Source: Hymenobacter sediminis
GTDB lineage: Bacteria > Bacteroidota > Bacteroidia > Cytophagales > Hymenobacteraceae
Direction of reading: 5' to 3'
Length of the DNA stretch: 64,000 nucleotides
NCBI RefSeq assembly: GCF_003231285.1
Contig: NZ_QKNS01000007.1
Span: 62,001 to 126,000 of the forward strand
In this document: positions 34,212-42,408 of the stretch, one piece after another
Layout of the letters: each line of letters opens with the position of its first letter
Numbering within the stretch: position 1 is the first letter of the stretch
Program-made: the position numbers and the translations under genes
Notes under the pieces: generated by a model
Told to the model about the DNA's origin: nothing
The model's database searches: none
The model's input: only the letters and a program-made list of their open reading frames with translations

Positions 34212-35432
34212 TTAGCGAAGTTTCAGCGTTACCAGCGTCAGGACGGCCAGCATGATGCTCACAATCCAGAAGCGCGATACGATTTTGGATTCGTGATAGC
34301 CTAGCTTCTGATAGTGGTGGTGGAGCGGCGACATGCGCAGCAAGCGGCGGCCTTCGCCGTACTTGCGCTTGGTGTACTTAAAGTAGCTCACCTGCACCAT
34401 AACCGAAAGGTTTTCAATGAGAAACACTCCGCACAACACCGGAATCAGCAGTTCTTTCCGCACAATGATGGCCAGCACCGCAATAATGCCCCCAATGGCC
34501 AAGGAGCCCGTGTCGCCCATGAACACTTGCGCGGGGTAGCTATTGTACCACAAAAAGCCCACGCACGCCCCCACGAAAGCTGTGCAAAAGATTACCAGCT
34601 CCCCCGAGTTCGGAATGAACATTACATCGAGGTAGTCGGCCAGCAGAGCGTTACCGCTCACGAAGCAGAAGATAGCCAGCGTAATCCCAATAATAGCCGA
34701 CGTACCAGCCGCCAGGCCATCAAGCCCATCGGTGATGTTAGCACCGTTGCTGACGGCAGTAATAATCAGGATGACGATGGGAATGTAGAAGAAAGCGTAG
34801 TACTCATTGAAGAAGTCGCCGGCGGTAGCAAACAGGTCGCCGTAGTTCAGCTCGTTGTTTTTCAGGAAGGGTACAGTGGTAATCATCAGCTTCACGTCCT
34901 GGTACACGGAGCTGGCATCTACGGCTGAGAACGAGCCGTTGGGCAGCGCGTATTGGCGCACAGTTACGTCGTTTGAGAAGAACAGCACCCAGCCTACCGT
35001 CACACCCAGGCCTACCTGCCCTAGCACCTTGAACCTTCCGGCCAGACCTTCCTTATCCTTCTTAACTACTTTAATATAGTCATCTACAAAACCAATCAGC
35101 CCCAGCCACACCGTGCTCAGCAGCATCAGCACCACGTAAATGTTGTCGAGCTTGGCGAACAGCAACACCGGCACCAGAATGGCCAGCAAGATGATAAGCC
35201 CACCCATAGTTGGGGTACCTTTCTTCTCGATCTGGCCCTGCAGACCCAGGTCGCGCACGGTTTCACCAATCTGCCGGCGTTGCAAAGCGCGAATAAGCGG
35301 GGCACCAAAGAACTGCGCAATGATCAGGGAAGTAACTACCGCCAGTGCTGCCCGAAAGGAAATGTATTGAAATACACCCGCGCCCGGCAGGTGATGCACT
35401 TTGTAGAGGTAATTAAAGAGGTAATAGAGCAT
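34212..35432 (-). CDS. mraY: Phospho-MurNAc-pentapeptide translocase
   Basis: 406 residues with about ten membrane helices. Signatures: KKGTPTMGGLIILLA near 70, LIGFVDDYIKVVKK with the two catalytic aspartates, NITDGLDGLAAG, MGDTGSLAIGG, and RMSPLHHHYQKLGYHE. It transfers phospho-MurNAc-pentapeptide to undecaprenyl phosphate, making lipid I at the inner membrane. murF, which normally stands between murE and mraY, is absent; the 109-bp gap between them holds no gene. Confidence 0.98.
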   Translation of the reverse strand: MLYYLFNYLYKVHHLPGAGVFQYISFRAALAVVTSLIIAQFFGAPLIRALQRRQIGETVRDLGLQGQIEKKGTPTMGGLIILLAILVPVLLFAKLDNIYVVLMLLSTVWLGLIGFVDDYIKVVKKDKEGLAGRFKVLGQVGLGVTVGWVLFFSNDVTVRQYALPNGSFSAVDASSVYQDVKLMITTVPFLKNNELNYGDLFATAGDFFNEYYAFFYIPIVILIITAVSNGANITDGLDGLAAGTSAIIGITLAIFCFVSGNALLADYLDVMFIPNSGELVIFCTAFVGACVGFLWYNSYPAQVFMGDTGSLAIGGIIAVLAIIVRKELLIPVLCGVFLIENLSVMVQVSYFKYTKRKYGEGRRLLRMSPLHHHYQKLGYHESKIVSRFWIVSIMLAVLTLVTLKLR

Positions 35433-35541
35433 GGGCGCGAGGGTCAGCAGTTGGGGTTCAGAGAGTATCCAAGCTGCAAAGGTTCAGGTTTTTTAAAGCT
35501 GGTCAAACGTTGCGTTTGTGCGGATTTTGGATTATTCAGCG

Positions 35542-37017
35542 CTATTTGCCTAATAACCCGAACATTTCGGTAAGCACCTGCTTGTCGTCGAAGTCGGTTT
35601 TCACGCCTTTGATTTCCTGGTAGGTTTCGTGGCCTTTACCGGCTACCAGCACAATATCGCCGGGCTGAGCCAGGGCTACAGCCGTTTTAATAGCTTCGCG
35701 ACGATCCGCAATGGTCAGTACTTTTCCTTGGTTCTCAGTGGGCACGCCGGCCTGCATCTGGGTCAGGATGTCGTTGGGGTCCTCGAAACGCGGGTTGTCA
35801 GAAGTGAGCACGGCGCGGTCGGAGAGCTGAGCGGCTAGGCGGGCCATGATGGGTCGCTTGGCGCCGTCGCGGTTGCCGCCGCAGCCTACTACCGTAATAA
35901 CCTGTTGGCTGGGTTGGCGAATATCAGCAATGGTTTGGAGTACATTTTCCAGTGCATCGGGGGTGTGAGCGTAATCTACGATGCCGGTAATGCGCACCCG
36001 CTCCGATACCACCGGCTCGAACCGGCCCGGCGCCGAAGTCAGCCCCGACAGTACCGTTAGCACCTCTGTGGGCTCTTCGCCTAGCAGCACCGCCGCGCCA
36101 TAGATGGCCAGCAGGTTGTAGGCATTGAACACCCCAATCAGACGGAACTGCACTTCGCGACCATCAATTTCCAGGTGCAGGCCGTGCACGGCGTTTTCAA
36201 TCAGGCGGCCCCGGAACGTGGCAGCATTACGCAGTGAATAGGTCTCGCGGCGGCCTACCACGTTCTGCAGCATCACCGGGCCACGCTTGTCGTCTTGGTT
36301 GGTGAGGGCAAAGGCCGACTTCGGCAGCATATCGAAGAAGCCTTTTTTGGCTTTCAGATAAGCATCGAAGGTGCCGTGGTAGTCGAGGTGGTCGTGAGTG
36401 AGGTTAGTGAAGATACCTCCCGTGAAGTGCAGGCCCGTTACGCGGTGTTGCACCACGGCATGGGAGCTGACCTCCATAAACACATGTGTGCACCCCGCCT
36501 TAAGCATGCGGGCCAGCAATTCATTCAGCCGGATGGCATCGGGCGTGGTGTGGGTGCTCGGAATAACCTCCTCATCAATTTGGTTTTGCACCGTGCTCAG
36601 CAGGCCGCAATGGTAGCCCAACTCACGAAACAGCTTGTGCAGCATGGTGGCGCAGGTAGTCTTACCGTTGGTACCCGTTACGCCTACCAGCTGCAGTTGC
36701 CGCGAAGGGTTACCATAGAACTCGGCAGCCATGCGGGCCATAGCCTCAGCACTGTCCGGCACCTGCACGTAGGTAGTACCGGGCTCCAAGTTGGCGGGCA
36801 AATCTTCTACTACCACTACCGCAACCCCTTGCTCCACCGCTTTCGGAATGAACTGGTGCCCGTCGGTAGCCGTGCCTCGTAAGGCAAAAAACACCGCGCC
36901 TGGGCCTGCCTGGCGCGAGTCAAGGGTGAGGCTGGTTACGGCCACATCAGCAGCACCGTGCTGGGCACGAACCGTAACGGCTTTCAGAAGAGTGGGAAGA
37001 GAAATTGGTGTATTCAA
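35542..37017 (-). CDS. murE: UDP-MurNAc-tripeptide synthetase (meso-diaminopimelate type)
   Basis: 491 residues. The ATP loop GVTGTNGKTTCATMLHKLF, NLTHDHLDYHGTFDAYLKAK and VDYAHTPDALENVL are typical. The substrate motif is DNPR (TSDNPRFEDP), which selects meso-diaminopimelate rather than L-Lys. The start is a TTG at 37017; no ATG lies close by in frame. It is followed by mraY and preceded by ftsI (50 bp). Confidence 0.96.
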   Translation of the reverse strand: MNTPISLPTLLKAVTVRAQHGAADVAVTSLTLDSRQAGPGAVFFALRGTATDGHQFIPKAVEQGVAVVVVEDLPANLEPGTTYVQVPDSAEAMARMAAEFYGNPSRQLQLVGVTGTNGKTTCATMLHKLFRELGYHCGLLSTVQNQIDEEVIPSTHTTPDAIRLNELLARMLKAGCTHVFMEVSSHAVVQHRVTGLHFTGGIFTNLTHDHLDYHGTFDAYLKAKKGFFDMLPKSAFALTNQDDKRGPVMLQNVVGRRETYSLRNAATFRGRLIENAVHGLHLEIDGREVQFRLIGVFNAYNLLAIYGAAVLLGEEPTEVLTVLSGLTSAPGRFEPVVSERVRITGIVDYAHTPDALENVLQTIADIRQPSQQVITVVGCGGNRDGAKRPIMARLAAQLSDRAVLTSDNPRFEDPNDILTQMQAGVPTENQGKVLTIADRREAIKTAVALAQPGDIVLVAGKGHETYQEIKGVKTDFDDKQVLTEMFGLLGK

Positions 37018-37067
37018 ATCGGTTCAGGCTCTAAGCCGCTTGTGTCTTTCTGATTAGCGAAGCCTGG

Positions 37068-39440
37068 TTAGGCTTTCGACTTAGGTTTGATAACTGCCGC
37101 AGCCGCTTTAGATGGAGCTTTTTTAGCAGCCTCTGTTTTCTTGGGAGTAGCGCTAGCGGATTCTTTCGCATGGGCAGGCGCCTTCTTTTTATCAGCAGTT
37201 TTGCCGCCATTGCCGGCATTAACTGTTGCTGATTCAGAGCGCGGAGTACGTGCATCGGCCAGAGTGGCTAAGCTGGGGGTTGGCGGTGCGGCTGGCAGTG
37301 GAGCTGCGAGCCGTCCCCCAATGGGTTCCAGCTGCAACACGATGGTAGTACCCCGCCGGGCGGCTGAACCCACGGCTATCGACTGCGCCTTCACCCTACC
37401 CGTGCCTACAGCCCGAACCTTCAGGCCCCGATTCTCGAGTAGAAATAGTGCGTCGCGGAGGGTCATACCTTGCACGTTGGGCACTCGGCCAGGCCGCACG
37501 GCCATAGGCTTCAGGCTCAGACTTTCCGCTTCGGAGTCGGTAGGCGCGGTACGCACCCAGTCCTCGGCACCGGTTGCGCCATTGTGGGTCACCCCCAGCT
37601 TGGTAAACACCATCGACAGTTCATCCTGCATGCCAGCCGGCACCGCTGGCACCCGCGACTTGCGCACCGGCGCGCGAGCCAGCAACGGGCGTTGCGAAGC
37701 AGCGTCGCGGGCCATGGCTTTGTCGGCTACCTCGCGGAATACGGGAGCGGCTACGTCGGCGCCGTAAATGCGGCCGTTCTTGGGCGAATCGACCACGACG
37801 ATGCAGCTATACTTGGGGTTATCGGCCGGGAAATAGCCACAGAAGCTAGTAGAATAGGTGCGGGTGTAGGCGCCGTTCTTGAACTTCCAGGCCGTACCGG
37901 TTTTGCCTGCAATCAGGTAGTCGTTGGTGCGGATGCCGCGGGCCGTGCCGTGTTCCACTACCCCCTCCATCATGGCCCGAACCTTCTGCAAGGTTTCATC
38001 GGAACAGATTTTGGGAATGAGTACCTGAGTTTCAAACCGTTCCAGCACCTTATCAGCCTGCTTGATTTCCTTGACAATCATGGGCTGCACCTTCACGCCT
38101 CCGTTGGCAATGGCGTTGTAGAAGGCCAGCGTCTGCAAGGGAGCCAGCTTCAGCTCATAGCCAATGCTCATGGTGGTGAGAGAAGTCCGGCTCCAGCTCC
38201 GGTCGTGCGGATCTTTGATGTAGGGGCGGGCCTCGCCGGCCATCTGGAAGCCCAGCGGCTTGTCCAACCCGAAGCGCTTGAGGTAGTCGGTGTACTTCTC
38301 GGGGCTCTTGCTGAACACCCGGTCGGCCAGCATGGCTACCCCAATGTTGGAGGACTTCTCGAATACCTGTTGCAGGGTGATGCGGCCGTAGGGGTGCGAG
38401 TCGGTTTTAACGGCTCCGCCTATCTTTTTGGAGCCAGTATTGCCGGTATTAATCGTGTCGGTCAGCTGCAGGTCGGGGTCTTCCTCGAAGGCAGCCATCA
38501 TGGAAGCCAGCTTGAAGGTAGAACCCGGTTCAGTACGGCCCTGGTCAGCAATGGCGTAGTTATAGTCTTCGCGGTACACGCCCTCATCTACTTTGCCCAG
38601 GTTGGCTACTGCCTTGATTTCACCGGTTTTTACCTCCATCAGAATGACGGTTCCGTACTGAGCGTTGTTTTCTACCAGCGACTTGTACAGTGCGTTTTCA
38701 GCTACGTCCTGGAGGTTGATGTCCAGGGTAGTCTTCACGTCGTAACCAGGCTGGGGCTTTACTTCGGTACCGTCGTAGATAGGCTTGTTGCCGCCGGGTA
38801 GGCGTTCGAACAGGGCCTCGCCGTCTTTGCCCGCCAGGTGGCGGTTAAAGGTAAATTCAAGGCCTGCACCATTTTTATCCTCGTTCACGAAGCCAATGGT
38901 ACGCTGAGCCAGCCCACCGAAAGGCCGGAAGCGTTTGTCTACCTTCTCGAAGATAGCACCGCCCTTGTTCTTGCCCTCCCGGAAGATGGGCCACTTCGCT
39001 AACTCCTTCTTCTCCTGGAAGTTGATCTGACGGGAGTTCAGACGCAGGTAACGAACCGAGGGTTTGGCATTCTTGGCATTGCGGAGCTTGCGCGCATACT
39101 CACCGGGCGTCCGGTCGCCGAAAAAGCGGGACAGCAATAAGGCCAGCGAATCGACTTTGGTTTTAAACAGCTCCTTATCAACCACGCTGGGGTCCCAGGC
39201 CACCCGGTAGAAGGGCAGCGAGGTCGCCATGATGCTTTCGTTGTCGGAGTAGATGTTACCGCGGGTAGCAAATACGGGCTGGTACACAATGCGGCGCTCC
39301 TGCTCCAGGGCACTCCATTTGGCGCCCTCCTTGAACTGCACCTGGGTTACGCGCCACACAATGGCGCACGAAAACAGGCACACCCCCAGAAAGGCCAGCC
39401 GAACGCGGGTTACAATGCTCTTTTTAACGTTTCCTTTCAT
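37068..39440 (-). CDS. ftsI: Division-specific penicillin-binding protein with PASTA and Lys/Ala tail
   Basis: 790 residues, class B PBP. One N-terminal membrane helix (VRLAFLGVCLFSCAIVWRV), a dimerisation domain, then the transpeptidase with the nucleophile motif STFK (in EPGSTFKLASMM, about residue 308), SSN (about 365) and KTG (in IAGKTGTAWKF, about 513). One PASTA domain (RVPNVQGMTLRDALFLLENR) follows at about 650-705. The last ~50 residues are nearly all Lys, Ala, Ser, Thr and Pro, an unusual extension for FtsI. It cross-links septal peptidoglycan. Its start overlaps ftsL by 17 bp. Confidence 0.95.
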   Translation of the reverse strand: MKGNVKKSIVTRVRLAFLGVCLFSCAIVWRVTQVQFKEGAKWSALEQERRIVYQPVFATRGNIYSDNESIMATSLPFYRVAWDPSVVDKELFKTKVDSLALLLSRFFGDRTPGEYARKLRNAKNAKPSVRYLRLNSRQINFQEKKELAKWPIFREGKNKGGAIFEKVDKRFRPFGGLAQRTIGFVNEDKNGAGLEFTFNRHLAGKDGEALFERLPGGNKPIYDGTEVKPQPGYDVKTTLDINLQDVAENALYKSLVENNAQYGTVILMEVKTGEIKAVANLGKVDEGVYREDYNYAIADQGRTEPGSTFKLASMMAAFEEDPDLQLTDTINTGNTGSKKIGGAVKTDSHPYGRITLQQVFEKSSNIGVAMLADRVFSKSPEKYTDYLKRFGLDKPLGFQMAGEARPYIKDPHDRSWSRTSLTTMSIGYELKLAPLQTLAFYNAIANGGVKVQPMIVKEIKQADKVLERFETQVLIPKICSDETLQKVRAMMEGVVEHGTARGIRTNDYLIAGKTGTAWKFKNGAYTRTYSTSFCGYFPADNPKYSCIVVVDSPKNGRIYGADVAAPVFREVADKAMARDAASQRPLLARAPVRKSRVPAVPAGMQDELSMVFTKLGVTHNGATGAEDWVRTAPTDSEAESLSLKPMAVRPGRVPNVQGMTLRDALFLLENRGLKVRAVGTGRVKAQSIAVGSAARRGTTIVLQLEPIGGRLAAPLPAAPPTPSLATLADARTPRSESATVNAGNGGKTADKKKAPAHAKESASATPKKTEAAKKAPSKAAAAVIKPKSKA

Positions 39441-40152
39441 TGCGGCGCGGTTGAGCTGAACGATTGGAAGTGGTAGATTCAGTAGCAGGCTCGCCGTTGA
39501 GGTCGGTGCCGATGGGAACGGGCGGAGCGCCTACCTCCACCGAGTCGCCGACTGATGGTCCACCGGCCCGGCGCAGGGAGTCGGCCTTGGCCCGGGCCGT
39601 CATGGCAGCCACCGAGTCGGCCGTCAGAATAGGGAGCATATCCAGTTCGGCCTCATCCAGGCGGCCGGCGGGTACGGTAATGCGGAAGGGCGGCGAAGAG
39701 CTTTCCACCAAGCCATAGGCCGCTACTTTGCGGGCTACCTCGCTTTGCTTGCTGGCCTCCATATAATCCGATTTCAGGGTTGTGTAGTCGGCGCGCAGGT
39801 CCTCAGTTTCCAATTTTAGCTTCTGGATGCTGCGGTTCATGCGGGTAGCATAGTGGGTGTTACCGATGTACACCAGCGTCAAAAACATAATGAAGAGCAG
39901 GTGGGGCAGATAGCGCACCGGCAAGCCTTCCCGGAACAGCCCATCCACCCTGGTTACGCGCTCCAGCAGCGAAAACACACTCCAAGTGCTACGCTTCTGG
40001 GCGGCCGGGCGGGGCTCCCGCGGTGCCTTGGGGCGGGGCGGAGGGGTAGGCTCCGGCTCGGGCGGGCGCACCGGCTCGGGCGCGATGGGCGCTACCTGCC
40101 GCGGGGCATTCACACGAGGCTGATTCGCAGGTCGGAGGGTATTGGTAGCCAT
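39424..40152 (-). CDS. ftsL: FtsL-like division protein
   Basis: 242 residues: a Pro/Arg-rich cytoplasmic part of about 65 residues, one membrane helix (YLPHLLFIMFLTLVYIGNTHYA), a coiled-coil segment (NRSIQKLKLETEDLRADYTTLKSDYMEASKQ) and a C-terminal disordered part. The arrangement is that of the FtsL-like proteins of Bacteroidota; sequence identity to E. coli FtsL is not visible. It should pair with FtsQ in the divisome. It lies two bases after the rsmH stop and overlaps ftsI by 17 bp. Confidence 0.85.
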   Translation of the reverse strand: MATNTLRPANQPRVNAPRQVAPIAPEPVRPPEPEPTPPPRPKAPREPRPAAQKRSTWSVFSLLERVTRVDGLFREGLPVRYLPHLLFIMFLTLVYIGNTHYATRMNRSIQKLKLETEDLRADYTTLKSDYMEASKQSEVARKVAAYGLVESSSPPFRITVPAGRLDEAELDMLPILTADSVAAMTARAKADSLRRAGGPSVGDSVEVGAPPVPIGTDLNGEPATESTTSNRSAQPRRNERKR

Positions 40153-40154
40153 GC

Positions 40155-41096
40155 TCAGTTTTTAATTGCGATGCGCAGCTTTGCCGAGCGGGCGCGGCTG
40201 TTCAGAGCTATTTCTTCAGAAGAGGCCTCCACCGGTTTGCGGGTAAGAGCCTCGAAGGGCACACTGGTGCGACCGAACAGGTCTTTCTCTACTTCCCCGA
40301 AGAATTTGCCTTTGGCAATGAAGTTCTTCACCAGCCGGTCTTCTAAGGAATGGTAGCTCATGACTACCAAGCGGCCGCCAGGGCGCAATACTTGTGCCGT
40401 TTGCTCCAGCATTTGCTGCAGAGCCGCCATTTCATCGTTGGCTTCAATGCGCAGAGCCTGGAAGACCTGGGCCAGGTACTTGTTTTCCTTGCCACGAGGC
40501 GTGACTGGCGCAATGGCCTTTTTGAGGCCGGCAATGGTGGTAATGCTCTGCCCACGCCGAGCCGACACAACTGTAGCGGCCAGAGTGCGGGCGTTAGTTA
40601 CTTCCCCGTACATGCCAAAAATACGGTGCAGTTCGGCCTCCGAATACTCATTAATAATATCAGCGGCTGAAGCATCTTCCCCGTCGGGGTTCATGCGCAT
40701 GTCCAGGGGGCCATCGAAACGGGTACTGAAGCCCCGCTCCGGCGTATCAAACTGGTGCGAAGACACGCCTAAATCGGCCAGCAGCCCATCTACGGGCAGG
40801 GCGTCGTGGCGCTTGAGCTCCTGGTGCAGGTAGCGGAAGTTGCTGCGGATGAAGGTAAACTGGGGCCGGGCCAGCTTTTCAGCCTCGTGCTCGGCATCAG
40901 CATCCTGGTCGAAGCTGTATAGGTGGCCCGCCTCGTCAAGCCGCTCTAAAATTCGGGCTGAGTGCCCTCCCCCACCGAAGGTAACATCCACGTAGCGGCC
41001 GTTAGGCTGCAGGTCGAGGCCTTCGAGGCACTCGCGCAGCATCACGGGGCGGTGGTAGGCAGTATCGTTATGGTATTCGTTCAAGGCGTTGCTCAT
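40155..41096 (-). CDS. rsmH: 16S rRNA (cytosine-1402-N4)-methyltransferase
   Basis: 313 residues. YHRPVMLRECLEGL opens the protein, VDVTFGGGGHSARIL is the S-adenosylmethionine site, and DGLLADLGVSSHQFD with RGFSTRFDGPLDMRM follow; near the end come RPGGRLVVMSYHSLEDRLVK and SRARSAKLRIA. It methylates C1402 of 16S rRNA. The first codon overlaps the mraZ stop (ATGA at 41093-41096), so translation is coupled. Confidence 0.97.
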   Translation of the reverse strand: MSNALNEYHNDTAYHRPVMLRECLEGLDLQPNGRYVDVTFGGGGHSARILERLDEAGHLYSFDQDADAEHEAEKLARPQFTFIRSNFRYLHQELKRHDALPVDGLLADLGVSSHQFDTPERGFSTRFDGPLDMRMNPDGEDASAADIINEYSEAELHRIFGMYGEVTNARTLAATVVSARRGQSITTIAGLKKAIAPVTPRGKENKYLAQVFQALRIEANDEMAALQQMLEQTAQVLRPGGRLVVMSYHSLEDRLVKNFIAKGKFFGEVEKDLFGRTSVPFEALTRKPVEASSEEIALNSRARSAKLRIAIKN

Positions 41097-41572
41097 GCGG
41101 CCAGGGGGCCGCCAGGGCCGGTTTCGGTGGTCAAAAATTTCTGGGCCAGCTTCGAGAAGCTCTGCTGGTCTTTTATGAGGAAGTCATCGTAGCGCTCCGG
41201 GTCCCAAATTTCGCAGCGGTTGCCTAGCCCTACAATAATGGCTTCCTTCTCGATGCCAGCGTAGCGCAGCATCGTCCGGGGGAGCATAAACCGCCCGATG
41301 GTATCCAGCTCTACCTCCGTCATGCCCCGAAAGAAGTTACGCTGAAACTGCCGATACTCCTCATTAAACTCATCCAGCGCCATCACCTTCTCATGAATCA
41401 CGCGCCACGCAGCCCGGGGATACAGCACCAGACAGGGCTCAAACCCGCGCACCAATACCAGCTGGTTGCCGGAGGCTTCGGGCAGGTTAGCCTTCACCTT
41501 CGCCGGCAGCACTAGCCGACCTTTGGGGTCGAGCTTGCACTCGTATTCGCCGGAGAGCAGCTGGGTTATCAT
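41093..41572 (-). CDS. mraZ: Transcriptional regulator MraZ
   Basis: 159 residues from the ATG at 41572, where MITQLLSGEYECKLDPKGRLVLPAKV begins; the upstream in-frame extension has no conserved character. Two AbrB-like SpoVT halves carry the paired motifs LDPKGRLVLP and LDTIGRFMLP. MraZ forms ring-shaped oligomers that bind direct repeats in front of its own gene and control the dcw cluster. Three matching repeats with 10-bp period are found 62-88 bases upstream. Confidence 0.96.
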   Translation of the reverse strand: MITQLLSGEYECKLDPKGRLVLPAKVKANLPEASGNQLVLVRGFEPCLVLYPRAAWRVIHEKVMALDEFNEEYRQFQRNFFRGMTEVELDTIGRFMLPRTMLRYAGIEKEAIIVGLGNRCEIWDPERYDDFLIKDQQSFSKLAQKFLTTETGPGGPLAA

Positions 41573-41606
41573 GTGAGGGAAGTGCAGGCATGGGAACGGG
41601 GTATAG

Positions 41607-41614
41607 CAAAAGTA
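41607..41614 (-). promoter_or_regulatory. -7 element of the dcw/mraZ promoter
   Basis: On the minus strand TACTTTTG matches TAnnTTTG, placing the transcription start close to 41600 and the mraZ ATG about 28 bases downstream. Confidence 0.6.
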
Positions 41615-41633
41615 CGGAACCCGCCGGAAAAGG

Positions 41634-41660
41634 CCACCACGATTTACCATTTTCTACCAC
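41634..41660 (-). promoter_or_regulatory. MraZ operator: three direct repeats
   Basis: On the minus strand GTGGTAG (41654-41660), ATGGTAA (41644-41650) and GTGGTGG (41634-41640) recur with an exact 10-bp period. This is the arrangement of MraZ boxes seen in other bacteria (GTGG-type words once per helical turn). The repeats start about 20 bp upstream of the -7 element, so bound MraZ would cover the -33 region. Confidence 0.75.
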
Positions 41661-41859
41661 TTCTAAAATAGGTCTTTTCGGGCTTTTTGGGGGCTTTTTT
41701 CCAAAGTGAGGGGGTAGCCCGGACCTAGCTTGCCAGAATGTCAGTCCCGATCAGGTAGCATTCTTAGCAGGGTAAGGTTGAGCTTATGCGGAGGGGTAGG
41801 GTAAGATTCCGTACCTTTTGTTTCCGGATTCTGTACCTGGGTAAGCGGCAGGTATGTCG

Positions 41860-41867
41860 TATATTTG
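41860..41867 (+). promoter_or_regulatory. -7 element very close to a start codon
   Basis: TATATTTG matches TAnnTTTG exactly, and the ATG of the next gene is at 41875, only seven bases later. Transcription would start at or next to the ATG, which implies a leaderless message. No convincing -33 element was found. Confidence 0.5.
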
Positions 41868-41874
41868 CAGTGTA

Positions 41875-42327
41875 ATGAAACGCCCTCTGCTCCATCGGCT
41901 CTTCAGCATCTGGCTGGCTCTGCTGGTACTTACCACTTCGGTAGGCCTGACGGTGCAGCAGCATACCTGCCGGGAAAGTGGCAAGCATACGGCGTCGGTT
42001 ATTTTTAGCCCCGAGCGGCATGGCTGCCCGGCTCCCAAGCCGGCGGCCCACTCTGATTCGCACCAGGCCAAGAAGGCCCAACTAACCAAGGCGTGCTGCG
42101 AGTTTGGCGCACACTTTCATAAGCTGGATGCGCCCTCAGCGGAGCTGGCCTGGGTAAAAGCACCTGTACCAGCCCTGATGCCTGCGTGGCCTGCGGCTAC
42201 TGTGTGGCCTTCGGTACCCCCTACTCCCCTGCTGCTTTCCGAAGCTAGGTGGCATGCCGCCGACTCTTCGCCGCCGTTACGGGCCGGGCGGGAACTGCTC
42301 ACGTTTGTCGGCGTCCTGATCGTCTAG
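41875..42327 (+). CDS. HYC_CC_PP-like small secreted protein
   Basis: 150 residues from the ATG at 41875, where a signal peptide starts (MKRPLLHRLFSIWLALLVLTTSVGLTV). The mature part keeps the pattern of the HYC_CC_PP family of Bacteroidota: QQHTC (His30-x-Cys32, here with Thr in place of Tyr), a His-rich patch HSDSHQ, ACCEFG (double Cys) and SVPPTP (double Pro). These proteins are often found next to metal-linked TonB receptors. The Cys/His content suggests metal binding, which is an inference. The TonB receptor follows 81 bp later, beyond a long inverted repeat. Confidence 0.7.
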   Translation: MKRPLLHRLFSIWLALLVLTTSVGLTVQQHTCRESGKHTASVIFSPERHGCPAPKPAAHSDSHQAKKAQLTKACCEFGAHFHKLDAPSAELAWVKAPVPALMPAWPAATVWPSVPPTPLLLSEARWHAADSSPPLRAGRELLTFVGVLIV

Positions 42328-42395
42328 GATTTCTCTTCTGGACCTGTTTCTCAACGGGCTGGAAGGCCTTGTTGGGCTTCTGAAGAGAAATCCTA
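42325..42395 (+). repeat. 14-bp perfect inverted repeat before the TonB receptor gene
   Basis: TAGGATTTCTCTTC (42325-42338) and GAAGAGAAATCCTA (42382-42395) are exact reverse complements separated by 43 bases. The left arm overlaps the stop codon of the preceding gene and the right arm ends 13 bases before the ATG at 42409. It can fold in the message and may control the receptor's translation. Confidence 0.75.
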
Positions 42396-42408
42396 ACTAC
42401 CTGACGAT

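Noticed and set aside
37470..38801. A 443-codon plus-strand open frame across ftsI
   Set aside because: It is antisense to the transpeptidase with intact STFK, SSN and KTG motifs. Its translation is low in conserved features and Gly/His-rich, typical of a shadow.
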